Assembly (NCBI RefSeq): GCF_005233845.1
Contig: NZ_SZQL01000020.1
Span: 1 to 64,000, forward strand
Origin: Ilyomonas limi
Lineage (GTDB): Bacteria > Bacteroidota > Bacteroidia > Chitinophagales > Chitinophagaceae
Direction: 5' to 3'
DNA length: 64,000 nucleotides
The translations under genes were made by a program, and so were the position numbers. The notes beneath the pieces were generated by a model. That model was not told the origin of the DNA. It ran no database searches and worked only from the letters and a program-made list of their open reading frames with translations. Below are positions 1 through 8,496 of the stretch, piece after piece; position 1 is the first letter of the stretch, and every line of letters begins with the position of its first letter.

Positions 1-458
1 TGAATAAGAAATGGAAAAATTATAACCGAACTTATAGCCATCAAAAAGCAACTGTATAGCAATTACAGGACTAAAAATTATATTTGTATAACCGAATCAG
101 GATTTATTTAATAATCTGTATAGCTATTTTAGGACGAGTCACTGTACAGCGATTCGGATGTTAAAGCTTAGCATAGTCCATAGCATAGTAATAGTAAAGC
201 TATAGATTAGTCCATATTCCTGCGGTCATCTTACGTCCATCCTTCGTCTTTTTGTACCTTTTTAGGTAAGAGCAGTAACTAAGGCAGCAGCGCGTATAGT
301 CTATGTAAATAGACACCGACCTATACTTTTTATATTCATCAACGCTCTTGTCTTCTAACAAAAAATGTACTTTACGGAGAGTTGTATCATGCAATGATAG
401 CAACTTCCCCTTTAGAAACATCCACCCGCAAAATAATAGCATATTAACTATTCAATCC
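1..458. other. AT-rich non-coding stretch
   Basis: I see no supportable gene here. The first 150 bases are AT-rich and hold short degenerate direct repeats around the motif CTGTATAGC (near 50 and 115, with a weaker CTGTACAGC near 142) and around AACCGAA (near 25 and 91). A short open frame lies at 200-442 on the minus strand, but its composition is not protein-like. The stretch lies downstream of the leftward transporter gene that ends at 459. Confidence 0.4.
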
Positions 459-1460
459 TTACCGCCCTGCATAAATAATCAAAAAAAGTCCTGCAATAAA
501 AAATATAAACATGGCTGTAAGCAATGCATTTATGCCTTTAGGCGCATTGCTAAATTCTTTCCATATAAATACACCCCACAACGCTGCAATTAAGGTGGCA
601 CCCTGCCCTAATCCATACGAAATGGCAGGTCCTGCTTTGCCGGCTGCAATCAGGTTGAGCGAGTTGCCCAGCCCCCAGATTAAGCCACCTAAAATGCCGG
701 TTAAATGCGTGTTGAATTTGCCTTTGAAATAAGCAGCATAGCTTGTAGGTTCGCCCATAAAAGGTCTTTTGATAAGGATAGTATTGAATATAAAATTGGA
801 TATGAAAATACCAACCGAAAATATGAATACCGCCGTGTAGGGAGTCATCTTTCCCGGTGCAGGCGATTGAAAATTTTCCAGGTCCATACTCGCAGCAATA
901 AAGCGGTAAAAGAACGACATGAGTATGCCTGCTATCAGCGAAATGACAATGCCTTTGCCGGAAACGGTTTTTTCACTAACGCTTTTACGCCGGTAAGCAA
1001 CCGCATTCAAAATAATAGCAATAGCAACTAATGCGATACCTGCAAACAGGAGTGTAGCATCACCTTTTTGCGCAGCAACATAATTAACGATAACACCCAG
1101 CACCAGTGCCAGCCCTATTGCCACCGGAAAAGCTACCGACATGCCGGCAATTGCAATGGCCGCAGAAAATAAAATGTTCGCTGCATTAAAAATAACGCCG
1201 CCTATAAATGCACTCCACAAATTGCTGCTATCTGCCTGCTGCAAATCAGTGATAAAACTTCGGCCTTGCGCTCCATTGCTGCCAAGTGTGAAAGCAGAAA
1301 CAATGGAGAACAGTAAAATGCCTATTACATAATCCCAGTAAAATAGTTCGAAGCGCCAGGTTTTTCCGGCGAGCTTTTGGGTGTTGCCCCACGAGCCCCA
1401 GCAAAGCATGGTAATAAAGCAAAAAACAACGGCAAGCGAATAATCGTTAACAATAAACAT
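459..1460 (-). CDS. GRP/DMT-type sugar permease, probable ribose transporter
   Basis: This is a polytopic inner-membrane protein of 333 residues with about ten hydrophobic segments and almost no soluble domain. It resembles the glucose/ribose porter (GRP) branch of the drug/metabolite transporter superfamily. The N-terminal segment carries the Cys-Trp-Gly-Ser-Trp-Gly-Asn sequence of this group near residues 20-26. It is the last gene of a leftward operon, 24 bases after the exported ADP-ribosylglycohydrolase gene and downstream of ribokinase. The neighbours make ribose or a ribosyl compound the likely substrate. This is inference from context: the fold assignment is firm, the substrate is not. 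Confidence 0.75.
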   Translation of the reverse strand: MFIVNDYSLAVVFCFITMLCWGSWGNTQKLAGKTWRFELFYWDYVIGILLFSIVSAFTLGSNGAQGRSFITDLQQADSSNLWSAFIGGVIFNAANILFSAAIAIAGMSVAFPVAIGLALVLGVIVNYVAAQKGDATLLFAGIALVAIAIILNAVAYRRKSVSEKTVSGKGIVISLIAGILMSFFYRFIAASMDLENFQSPAPGKMTPYTAVFIFSVGIFISNFIFNTILIKRPFMGEPTSYAAYFKGKFNTHLTGILGGLIWGLGNSLNLIAAGKAGPAISYGLGQGATLIAALWGVFIWKEFSNAPKGINALLTAMFIFFIAGLFLIIYAGR

Positions 1461-1484
1461 GGCAGTAGCGGTTTGATATAAAGC

Positions 1485-3017
1485 TTAAAAAGTAATAAGT
1501 GTTTGCTTTACACTTAATGGCTTATCAGTGTAATAAATATAGTGGCTCGCCCATAATGAATAATCCGGATTAGGATTCAGCACTTTCATAGTTACGGTAT
1601 GCTTTGCATTGGTCAAGCCGTAATGCCAAAACAACTCATAACGACGGGTAGTAAAAGCAGTAGGCAACCTGGTAGTTTCTACCTTTTTGCCATCAACATA
1701 CAGTTCTGCTTCTATTATAGTATCGGGCTTATTATCACTCTTTTTTTGGGCTGCACCACTTACAATAAAACCAGTTCCGGTAAAGGTAAAAGTCGTTTCA
1801 ACGATCGCTGTATTCAACGCAATTTTATCTGCCGGGTACATATCGGGAAAACTTTGCTCCAGCTTTACAGGCGTTGGTTGCTGCGCAACAATTATTACAT
1901 TATCACCCTGTTGTTTACCGCCGTGTGCGAGTATATTTTGCACTGCATGTTTATAGCCAATATCATATACTTTATTCAGCGAAATAGTGGTATATTTAAA
2001 GTTAATGTCTTCCGCATCTTTCAGGCTTTGCTTCCAGAGGTCTGGTATTTTATTGTAGCCCAAAATAGTGCCTAATACACCGCCAGCCGAAGAGGGATTA
2101 CAGTCCGCATCTTGTCCGCAGCGTGTAGCTATATCGAGTGTTTTGGTAAAATCGCCATTGCCATACAACAATCCCGTAACCACATACGCCGAATTGATTT
2201 TTGCATCAATATCAAATGGTGCAAATACGCCTTCGGCACACCCCATGTCATTTGACCATTTATTTTGCAATTCGTACCAGGTGCGGTGCCAGTCATCAGG
2301 ATACTGTTCATGCCATTGTATTACATCCTTGATGCACTGGTAAAAAGTGCTTTGCTCCGGGATTGTTTTCAACGCTGTTTTTACAATGTATGGAATATCG
2401 GATGAAGTAAAAGAGAGCGAATACATAGCGCCAATAAATACACCACCATACCAGCCATCGCCATAGTTCATGATGTGTCCTATTTTATCGCTTATTTCCG
2501 AGGCGGTGTTCGGCATTGCCGGACTCATTAAACCAGCGTAATCCGATTCTATCTGGTAGTCTATATCATCGGCATGTGGGTTATTCATCCAATAGCCCGA
2601 TTGTGGTGCTTTGATGCCGTTTAAAATGTTGTACCGTGCAGCCTGATTGGCATGCCACAACATGTAGCCTGCATTCGCAAACGCATTGGCAAATGAATCT
2701 ACCGGCGCATTCAGTCCATACTTTTCAAATACATCTACAAACGTGAGGTCCATGTATAAATCATCGTACAAGCCAGCGTTGTTGAGCATGTTATTTTTCA
2801 CATACGAGGCGCTCCAGTGCAAGGGCTGATAATCCTGTATAAAAGTGCCATTGTATCGGAACTCATACGGTCCGCCAAATGTAACGCCAATGGTTTGTCC
2901 TGCCCAGCCGCCTTTTATTTTATCTTTCAATACATCGTTGCTGATAGTGACTGTTTGCTGAGCGAAAATGATTGTACTGCTTATCAATACAAATAAAATT
3001 GTACATGTGTATTTCAT
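1485..3017 (-). CDS. Exported ADP-ribosylglycohydrolase family protein
   Basis: A protein of 510 residues with a cleavable signal peptide (hydrophobic stretch ending Ile-Ile-Phe-Ala-Gln near residue 20). An ADP-ribosylglycohydrolase fold follows: Gly-Gly-Trp-Ala-Gly near 36-40, acidic DDLYMD near 84-89, and the late metal-site motif GQDADCNPSSAGG. These acidic residues bind the two Mg ions in the family. The last ~130 residues form a separate beta-rich domain resembling a carbohydrate-binding jelly roll, not needed in cytosolic family members. ATG at 3017 is preferred over the TTG one codon upstream. The gene lies 22 bases after ribokinase and 24 bases before the permease. It probably hydrolyses a ribosyl bond in the periplasm; the substrate is unknown. 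Confidence 0.8.
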   Translation of the reverse strand: MKYTCTILFVLISSTIIFAQQTVTISNDVLKDKIKGGWAGQTIGVTFGGPYEFRYNGTFIQDYQPLHWSASYVKNNMLNNAGLYDDLYMDLTFVDVFEKYGLNAPVDSFANAFANAGYMLWHANQAARYNILNGIKAPQSGYWMNNPHADDIDYQIESDYAGLMSPAMPNTASEISDKIGHIMNYGDGWYGGVFIGAMYSLSFTSSDIPYIVKTALKTIPEQSTFYQCIKDVIQWHEQYPDDWHRTWYELQNKWSNDMGCAEGVFAPFDIDAKINSAYVVTGLLYGNGDFTKTLDIATRCGQDADCNPSSAGGVLGTILGYNKIPDLWKQSLKDAEDINFKYTTISLNKVYDIGYKHAVQNILAHGGKQQGDNVIIVAQQPTPVKLEQSFPDMYPADKIALNTAIVETTFTFTGTGFIVSGAAQKKSDNKPDTIIEAELYVDGKKVETTRLPTAFTTRRYELFWHYGLTNAKHTVTMKVLNPNPDYSLWASHYIYYTDKPLSVKQTLITF

Positions 3018-3039
3018 CAATGAGTAGTATTAAGTGATA

Positions 3040-3948
3040 TTACAAATTTTCTACTTCGTGAATATAAGGTGCTGATGCCTGCGCGCCTAACCGCGTAACG
3101 GAAATAGAAGCTGCCTTGCAGGCGAAAGCGGCTGCTTCGTGCACAGCTTTGCCATGCGATAATGCTACTGCCAATGCACCGTTAAATACATCACCGGCTG
3201 CAGTAGTATCTACTGCCTGTACAGCTATGGCCGGCACATGATGGAATATGCCGTCGTGCAGTACTAAAGCGCCATTACTACCCATCGTAATTATTACGGT
3301 TGGAATACCTTTGCTGTACAACATATTGGCAGCTTGCTGAGCCGATGTTACATCAGTTACTTTAATGCCGGTTAGTATTTCCGCCTCGGTTTCGTTGGGA
3401 GTAATGATGGAAATACATTGCAACAATTCGTCTGATAATGCACATGCTGGTGCAGGATTGAGCATTACAGGAATGCCTTTACTGAATGCTTTTGTAACGA
3501 TATAATGCACGGTTGCTAATGGTATTTCCAACTGTATTAAAATTAGTGTTGCAGCCTCCATCAATGCATCTATATTTTGCAGATCATCCCACATAAGTGC
3601 CGCATTAGCACCGGAAGCAACAGCAATACAATTCTCTGCTTTTTTATCTACGATGATGAGTGCAATACCCGATGGAAGTGTGGCATCTGTAAGCAGGTGG
3701 GAAATGTTAATACCTTCCTGCTTGAATAGTGCCTTAGCTTCGTTGCCAAACATATCCTTGCCCACCTTGCAAATAAGCGTAACTGTGCCACCAAGCCTTG
3801 CGGCGGCTACAGCCTGATTGGCACCTTTGCCACCAGGGGTCATAAAAAAAGTACCACCTAATATTGTTTCGCCCGGTACGGGCAAATGATCAGTTTTGAT
3901 AACCATATCAGTATTGGAACTGCCGATAATTAAGATTCCATGTGTCAT
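3040..3948 (-). CDS. rbsK: Ribokinase (PfkB family)
   Basis: A 302-residue sugar kinase that phosphorylates ribose to ribose 5-phosphate with ATP in the cytoplasm. Both PfkB signatures are visible: GGKGANQA at 39-46 and DTTAAGD ending at the catalytic-base Asp253. The second has Ala where most ribokinases have Gly (DTTGAGD). I start at the ATG at 3948 because the upstream extension to 3975 adds nine residues before the conserved start of the Rossmann-like strand. It is the first gene of the operon with the exported ADP-ribosylglycohydrolase and the permease, so it likely traps the imported ribose. Deoxyribokinase or another PfkB sugar specificity cannot be excluded. Confidence 0.85.
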   Translation of the reverse strand: MTHGILIIGSSNTDMVIKTDHLPVPGETILGGTFFMTPGGKGANQAVAAARLGGTVTLICKVGKDMFGNEAKALFKQEGINISHLLTDATLPSGIALIIVDKKAENCIAVASGANAALMWDDLQNIDALMEAATLILIQLEIPLATVHYIVTKAFSKGIPVMLNPAPACALSDELLQCISIITPNETEAEILTGIKVTDVTSAQQAANMLYSKGIPTVIITMGSNGALVLHDGIFHHVPAIAVQAVDTTAAGDVFNGALAVALSHGKAVHEAAAFACKAASISVTRLGAQASAPYIHEVENL

Positions 3949-4114
3949 AAAAAGCAAGCAATGGTTTTGAAGCAATCTGTATGAGTGTAAATATAAAGGC
4001 TTATTTAGTTTTTACTGCAATCATTATTTATGCATTATTAGGAATGGATATACAAGAGCAGATGTTTATTTTAAAATGTAAGTATTGTATTCACTTTGTG
4101 AAAAGAAGTTTTTA

Positions 4115-4227
4115 ACTGCAAAGGCGCAAAGTTCCGAACCTGTATTTTATGCGATAATTCTGATTAACCAGATTGTTGAAAAAAATGATTGCTTTGTGCC
4201 CCCTATGCGTATTAGTGTCTCTGCGGT
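4115..4227. repeat. Degenerate inverted repeat of the GCAAAGGCGCAAAG type
   Basis: The left end reads ACTGCAAAGGCGCAAAG at 4115-4131. The right end has CTTTGTGCC at 4192-4200 and TCTCTGCGGT at 4218-4227, which is roughly the reverse complement. Two other elements of the same style lie at 20445-20541 and 41488-41572. I infer a decayed dispersed palindromic repeat, not a gene. Confidence 0.4.
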
Positions 4228-4343
4228 CTCATTCACGTACTCGCTTAAAAGTTCAGGCATGTACAGGTGTTGCAGTGAGCGATGGTGCTTTTGGCGCTAC
4301 AGGCTACACCAACAGCTCAATAGCGGCAATGCAGTTCACTCTA

Positions 4344-4375
4344 TAAAAAAGAAAAACACCCTTTGGGTATTTTTC
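4344..4375 (-). terminator. Rho-independent terminator of the DUF47-pit operon
   Basis: A hairpin with arms at 4351-4361 and 4365-4375 (ten of eleven pairs, 3-base loop) is followed on the minus strand by a run of T. It lies about 75 bases past the pit stop codon. Confidence 0.7.
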
Positions 4376-4451
4376 TTATGATTTTATGAATGAATAAATG
4401 TAACGATTACACTTATCAATAAGGTATTGGGTTAAGGATATTATTCTATCC

Positions 4452-5456
4452 TTAAACAAACAATTCAATCAAAAAGTAAAGTCCGGCAGCCAGCAATGCA
4501 CTTACCGGGATGGTGAGTACCCATGCCCATATAAGATTAATGGTAACGCCCCAGCGAACTGCCGATAAGCGCTTGGTAGCACCTACGCCAATAATAGAAC
4601 CAGTGATGGTATGTGTAGTACTTACCGGTATGCCTAGTCCTTCGGTAAGAATAAGGGTACAGGCAGCGGCTGATTCGGCAGCAACGCCTTCCAGCGGCGT
4701 AACTTTGGTAATGCGGGTACCCATGGTTTTTACTATTTTCCAGCCGCCGCTCATGGTACCCAATGCAATAGCAGTATAGCACGTCAGCGGCACCCAAAAA
4801 GGCATGTGCTCCACTACATTAGCCGGCACTACGCCGTTGTTTTGGTGAAAAATAATGGCTACGGTTATTAACCCCATTACTTTCTGAGCATCATTGCCGC
4901 CATGACCAAGGCTAAAGGCGGCAGAAGAAAGTAATTGCAGGCGTTTAAACCATCGCTCCGATTTGTAGGGGTTGGATTTGCGGCAAATCCACACAATAAT
5001 AAGGGTGATGATGAAAGCCAGTATCATACCTATTAATGGCGAGAGAAAAATAAACAATACGGTCTTTGTGAGGTTTTGCATTACAATTACGCTAAACGAA
5101 CCTACTTTAGCTATAGCCGCGCCAATAAAGCCGCCGATCAGCGTGTGCGAAGAACTGGAAGGAATGCCAAACCACCAGGTAAACAAATTCCAGCAAATGG
5201 CTGCTATCAATCCGGCCAGAATAACGGATAAATCAACAAACTCGGGGTAAACCGTATTGGCAACTGTATTGGCGACTTTATGTTCCTTAAAAACGAAATA
5301 GGCTACAAAGTTCCACAGGGCTGCCCACAGCACTGCCTGAAAAGGGGTTAATACCTTGGTGGATACAATAGTAGCTATGGAGTTGGCGGCATCGTGAAAA
5401 CCATTGATATAGTCGAAAACGAGCGCCAGGACAATGATAGTAATTAATAAAGCCAT
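4452..5456 (-). CDS. pit: Inorganic phosphate transporter, Pit family
   Basis: A 334-residue inner-membrane permease of the PiT family (low-affinity, cation- or metal-coupled phosphate uptake). The duplicated family signature is visible: the N-terminal FDYINGFHDAANSIAT near residues 16-31 and the C-terminal VSTTHTITGSIIGVG repeat. A GHGGNDAQKVMG motif in mid-protein is also typical. The ATG at 5456 is preferred over the TTG at 5465. The gene follows the DUF47 gene with a ~30-base gap and ends at a clear terminator. This DUF47-Pit pair is common in Bacteroidota; DUF47 proteins are PhoU-like and thought to modulate Pit. Confidence 0.9.
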   Translation of the reverse strand: MALLITIIVLALVFDYINGFHDAANSIATIVSTKVLTPFQAVLWAALWNFVAYFVFKEHKVANTVANTVYPEFVDLSVILAGLIAAICWNLFTWWFGIPSSSSHTLIGGFIGAAIAKVGSFSVIVMQNLTKTVLFIFLSPLIGMILAFIITLIIVWICRKSNPYKSERWFKRLQLLSSAAFSLGHGGNDAQKVMGLITVAIIFHQNNGVVPANVVEHMPFWVPLTCYTAIALGTMSGGWKIVKTMGTRITKVTPLEGVAAESAAACTLILTEGLGIPVSTTHTITGSIIGVGATKRLSAVRWGVTINLIWAWVLTIPVSALLAAGLYFLIELFV

Positions 5457-5488
5457 TGTGTGCAATAAAAGGTTATGGAAGTATAGTG

Positions 5489-6136
5489 CTAAGCGTATTT
5501 TACAATAATAGATTCAATTACATTAGCGGCATCCTCGCACTTATCGGTTACTATTTCCATCGCCTGATAGATTTCTCTTTTTTTAATGAACGTTTTCATA
5601 TCATTTTCGTTTTCAAAAAGGCGTTCAAGGTTGAGGTCGTATATGTCGTCTGCCTGGTTTTCTATGCTGTTTACTTTTACCATAGCCTCGGTCATGCGGC
5701 GCAGGTTTTTCATATCGCGCAAGCCATACACGGCGGTTTTTATCTCGGTGGTTGCATCGGCAATCAAGTCGGCCATTTTGCGGATGCCGGTATCGTCGGG
5801 GTTTACGTTATAAAAATTAATTTTTTTTGCAGAACCAAAAATAAAGTCGCAAATATCATCTAATGCAGAGGTGAGTGAGTGAATGTCTTCGCGATCGAAA
5901 GGTGTGATAAAATTGCGGCTGAGTTCGGTAAATATCTTATGCGTAGTATCGTCGTTGCGGTGCTCCATATCTTCGAGTTGAGAAATAAGTGCACTGCGGC
6001 GGCTGCGTTCGGGCTCGTACACCACTTGTCTTACCAGATAGCCCATATCCTGTACCGTGGTAGCCACTTCTTCAAACAACTCATAGAAGATTTTGTTTTT
6101 GGGCATGAATAGCTTTCCGAACGTATTGATTCCCAT
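5489..6136 (-). CDS. DUF47 family PhoU-like Pit accessory protein
   Basis: A 215-residue soluble protein that is almost wholly alpha-helical and resembles the PhoU fold, without a signal peptide. Charged helices contain the repeated E-x-x-x-D/N and D-D-I type patterns that bind metal in PhoU-like proteins (for example ALDDICDFIFG and ENQADDIYDLN). It is the first gene of the operon with pit, which fixes the family assignment and suggests it controls or stabilises phosphate transport. A TAnnTTTG box lies just upstream at 6150-6157. Specific mechanism is unknown. Confidence 0.85.
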   Translation of the reverse strand: MGINTFGKLFMPKNKIFYELFEEVATTVQDMGYLVRQVVYEPERSRRSALISQLEDMEHRNDDTTHKIFTELSRNFITPFDREDIHSLTSALDDICDFIFGSAKKINFYNVNPDDTGIRKMADLIADATTEIKTAVYGLRDMKNLRRMTEAMVKVNSIENQADDIYDLNLERLFENENDMKTFIKKREIYQAMEIVTDKCEDAANVIESIIVKYA

Positions 6137-6149
6137 ATTATAATTTTTG

Positions 6150-6157
6150 CAAAAGTA
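6150..6157 (-). promoter_or_regulatory. Putative -7 box (TACTTTTG) of the DUF47-pit operon
   Basis: TACTTTTG, followed by C, on the minus strand matches the Bacteroidota -7 consensus TAnnTTTG. The same nine bases precede rpsT. No convincing -33 TTTG is seen, and the box is only about 14 bases before the start codon, so this is tentative. Confidence 0.35.
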
Positions 6158-6577
6158 GAGAGATATATGAAAACGGATTGAAGTAGCCCGTGAAAATTAA
6201 TAATAAGATAATATACGAACACCCGCTTTTCTGCCTGAAAATAAAATGGCAATAAAGTATTGTATATTATACTTCAATGTTTTATGCTAAAATATAAACC
6301 ATAGTTATCAAAAACCGTACTGAGTAAGGCTACAGCTTGTTTATAGCCATTCAAAACATTATCGTAGGCAAAATAGCTTGATTAAGCAACAGGCTTTAGC
6401 CAGAGCATTTACTTTAGCTAAAGCCTGTTACTAACACTTTAATCAGTATTCTTCACACCAGCAATAATATCGGTTGGTGAAGAACAACCAACAGCGGCGG
6501 CATTTTTTACTCATGCATAAAAAGGATACAAATTATTGCTGACTACCGGTGCGGCTGTCGTTTTAATAAAATATATA
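6158..6577. other. Intergenic region with one palindrome
   Basis: There is no gene. Apart from the upstream region of DUF47 it holds a 13-bp inverted repeat (6388-6429). No terminator with a T-run is seen for the leftward NDP-sugar gene ending at 6578, although that gene reads into this region. Confidence 0.5.
6388..6429. repeat. Hairpin repeat of the AGGCTTTAGC type
   Basis: Arms AACAGGCTTTAGC (6388-6400) and its exact reverse complement (6417-6429) flank a 16-base loop. There is no T-run, so it is not a typical terminator for a neighbour. It may terminate or protect the leftward NDP-sugar transcript, or be a REP-like dispersed hairpin, which is common in this phylum. Confidence 0.6.
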
Positions 6578-7480
6578 TTATGCCCATAAATTCTGCGGAT
6601 ATGCACCTTGTTCAATCAGCGCATCAATGCTGGCTTTTACTACCGGCGCGTCTTCTTTGTAGGTCACACCAAACCATTTGGCACTTGTAGGTATTACTTC
6701 TATTTGCCCTTTGCCCATTTTGATAAACTGGTCGGCAGCTTTAGGCATCAAAAACTCGGCTTTCGGATCGTTGATTTGTTTATCCAAAAATTCCTGGAAC
6801 AACTGCTCGCAAAGCTGTATAAAGTTGGGTGCGAAGCAGAAAAAGTTCATGCTTACTTTGGTATCATCGGCAAGCGGGTGCAACTCGCCGTTTTCTTCGT
6901 ACACAATTTGTCCGTCTTCTTTGCGGAAGATTTTGAGGCGCTCGTCAATAGCCGTTAATTCGTTATCGCTGTTGGTGCTGATAACGCCGCGGCTTACGCT
7001 GCCGTTTTCGCTGAGGGTATTGGCCAGTTCGTAACCTAATACGGCGTATTTATTGTCGGCTACATTGGTGGTTAAAAACTGGTAAGCTTTTGCAAATGCA
7101 TCTTTGCCATAAAAGTCATCGGCATTAATTACTGCAAAAGGTTCATTCACAGTGCCTTTGCAGCAAAGCACGGCTTGCCCCGTACCCCAGGGTTTTACTC
7201 TGTCTGCCGGTACGGTATGATTACCGAGAAAAGCATCCAGCTTTTGATATACATAATCTGTTTCAATACGGCCTTTCAGTTTAGGTTCAAAGATGGCTCT
7301 AAAGTTGTCTGCAAAATCTTCCCTGATAATAAACACTACCTTTTTAAAACCTGCTTCTATAGCATCGTAAATAGAATAGTCCATAATCGTTTCGCCCGAA
7401 GGTCCAAAAGATTGTGTTTGTTTCATACTTCCGTAGCGACTGGCCATGCCTGCTGCTAATATCACTAAAGTTGGATTCAT
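6578..7480 (-). CDS. Nucleotidyltransferase, NDP-sugar pyrophosphorylase-like
   Basis: A 300-residue cytoplasmic enzyme of the NTP_transferase fold. The N-terminal nucleotide loop reads LAAGMASRYGSMKQ at residues 8-21, a variant of GxGxRxxxxxPK with Ala-Gly-Met-Ala and Gln in place of the usual Gly-Thr-Arg and Pro-Lys. The metal-binding Asp pair appears in VINADDFYG near residue 120. The protein is larger than short sugar-1-phosphate enzymes and lacks a left-handed beta-helix tail. It stands alone, divergent from the ACC deaminase-like gene. It likely activates a sugar phosphate with a nucleotide; substrate cannot be read from sequence. Confidence 0.75.
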   Translation of the reverse strand: MNPTLVILAAGMASRYGSMKQTQSFGPSGETIMDYSIYDAIEAGFKKVVFIIREDFADNFRAIFEPKLKGRIETDYVYQKLDAFLGNHTVPADRVKPWGTGQAVLCCKGTVNEPFAVINADDFYGKDAFAKAYQFLTTNVADNKYAVLGYELANTLSENGSVSRGVISTNSDNELTAIDERLKIFRKEDGQIVYEENGELHPLADDTKVSMNFFCFAPNFIQLCEQLFQEFLDKQINDPKAEFLMPKAADQFIKMGKGQIEVIPTSAKWFGVTYKEDAPVVKASIDALIEQGAYPQNLWA

Positions 7481-7549
7481 ATAAGTGTTGTTTTATTAAA
7501 CTTTGCGAAGCTAAATGAATATATAAAAAGGGACAAGATATTTTAGTGT

Positions 7550-8446
7550 ATGCTGTTGATGAATGATAAAGCGGTACGTGTACATTCGTTACACGCACCT
7601 TGGTTAAAGGAGTACGAAGTGCAACTCGATGTATTGCGCCTGGATGAAGTGCACCCGGTAGTAAGTGGCAATAAATGGTATAAATTACACTTTTATTTGC
7701 AGGAAGCTATTGCTCAGAATTTTGATACGATTGCAACCTTTGGCGGTGCTTATTCCAACCATATTGCAGCGGCTGCTTATGTATGCAAGGCTGCCGGATT
7801 ACAAAGTATAGGTATTATAAGAGGAGAGGAGCCAGCGATTTATTCGCATACGTTGCAGCAGGCAAAAGCTTATGGTATGCAACTGCATTTCGTAAGCCGG
7901 GAAAAATATAAGCAAAAAGAAGCATTGCAATATTTATATCCAACTGCTTATTGGATAAATGAAGGCGGCTCTGGCGAAAAAGGTGTTGCAGGGGCTGCAC
8001 TCATTTTGCAACAGGTACCACATGTAGAAAAATACACGCATGTCACTTGTGCAGTGGGCACCGGCACTACATTGGCAGGTATAATTTCCTCTGCTTTACC
8101 GCATCATATTATCATTGGCATTAGTGTGCTGAAAGGTGATTTTTCTTTGGAAGCAGAAATAAAAAACTTATTACCATCATCAGCAAATCATCAGCGATTT
8201 TCTATTGCGCACGATTATCATTTTGGTGGCTACGCCAAATACAATGCAGCTTTATTGGAGTATATGAATAAAGTATGGAAAGTACATCAACTACCAACCG
8301 ACTTTGTTTATACTGCCAAAGCATTATATGGAACTGAAATGATGGTTCGCCAAAAAATCATTCCACAAAACAGCCGTGTGCTGATGGTGCATACCGGCGG
8401 CTTGCAGGGAAATTTATCCCTACCTGCCGGTACTTTGACTTTTTAA
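7550..8446 (+). CDS. PLP-dependent ACC deaminase / D-cysteine desulfhydrase family enzyme
   Basis: A 298-residue fold-type II pyridoxal-phosphate enzyme. The cofactor lysine lies in SGNKWYKLHFYL near residues 40-51. The substrate loop reads TFGGAYSNHIAA near 63-74, matching the GGxxSNH pattern of the D-cysteine desulfhydrase and 1-aminocyclopropane-1-carboxylate deaminase group. A glycine-rich phosphate loop AVGTGTTLAG follows near 166-175. Bacteroidota homologues are usually of unknown exact substrate. The gene is divergent from the NDP-sugar gene and 50 bases ahead of the next exported protein, which has its own promoter-like box. ATG at 7559 is an alternative start. Confidence 0.8.
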   Translation: MLLMNDKAVRVHSLHAPWLKEYEVQLDVLRLDEVHPVVSGNKWYKLHFYLQEAIAQNFDTIATFGGAYSNHIAAAAYVCKAAGLQSIGIIRGEEPAIYSHTLQQAKAYGMQLHFVSREKYKQKEALQYLYPTAYWINEGGSGEKGVAGAALILQQVPHVEKYTHVTCAVGTGTTLAGIISSALPHHIIIGISVLKGDFSLEAEIKNLLPSSANHQRFSIAHDYHFGGYAKYNAALLEYMNKVWKVHQLPTDFVYTAKALYGTEMMVRQKIIPQNSRVLMVHTGGLQGNLSLPAGTLTF

Positions 8447-8461
8447 TAAAACGTGCAATGT

Positions 8462-8469
8462 TATATTTG
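8462..8469 (+). promoter_or_regulatory. Putative promoter of the 8497 gene
   Basis: TATATTTG fits TAnnTTTG. A TTTG at 8434-8437 could be the -33 box, but the 24-base spacing is long. Expected transcription start is near 8476, leaving a short leader with an AGGAGA ribosome-binding site at 8487-8492. Confidence 0.4.
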
Positions 8470-8496
8470 CTCCATTTTTAATATCCAGGAGAAGAA

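Larger units (their letters stand above)
3949..4455. other. Intergenic region between rbsK and pit
   Basis: There is no supportable gene in these ~500 bases. The region should hold the promoter of the leftward rbsK operon (3949 to about 4080, not resolved), a degenerate palindromic repeat at 4115-4227, and the pit terminator at 4344-4375. Confidence 0.5.

Noticed and set aside
200-442. An 80-residue minus-strand open frame downstream of the sugar permease
   Set aside because: Its composition is irregular, it lacks recognisable motifs and it overlaps AT-rich repeats. It may still be a decayed remnant, but support is too weak.
4085-4381. Open frame of 98 codons on the plus strand between rbsK and pit
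   Set aside because: It runs through the palindromic repeat and the pit terminator, so it cannot be coding.
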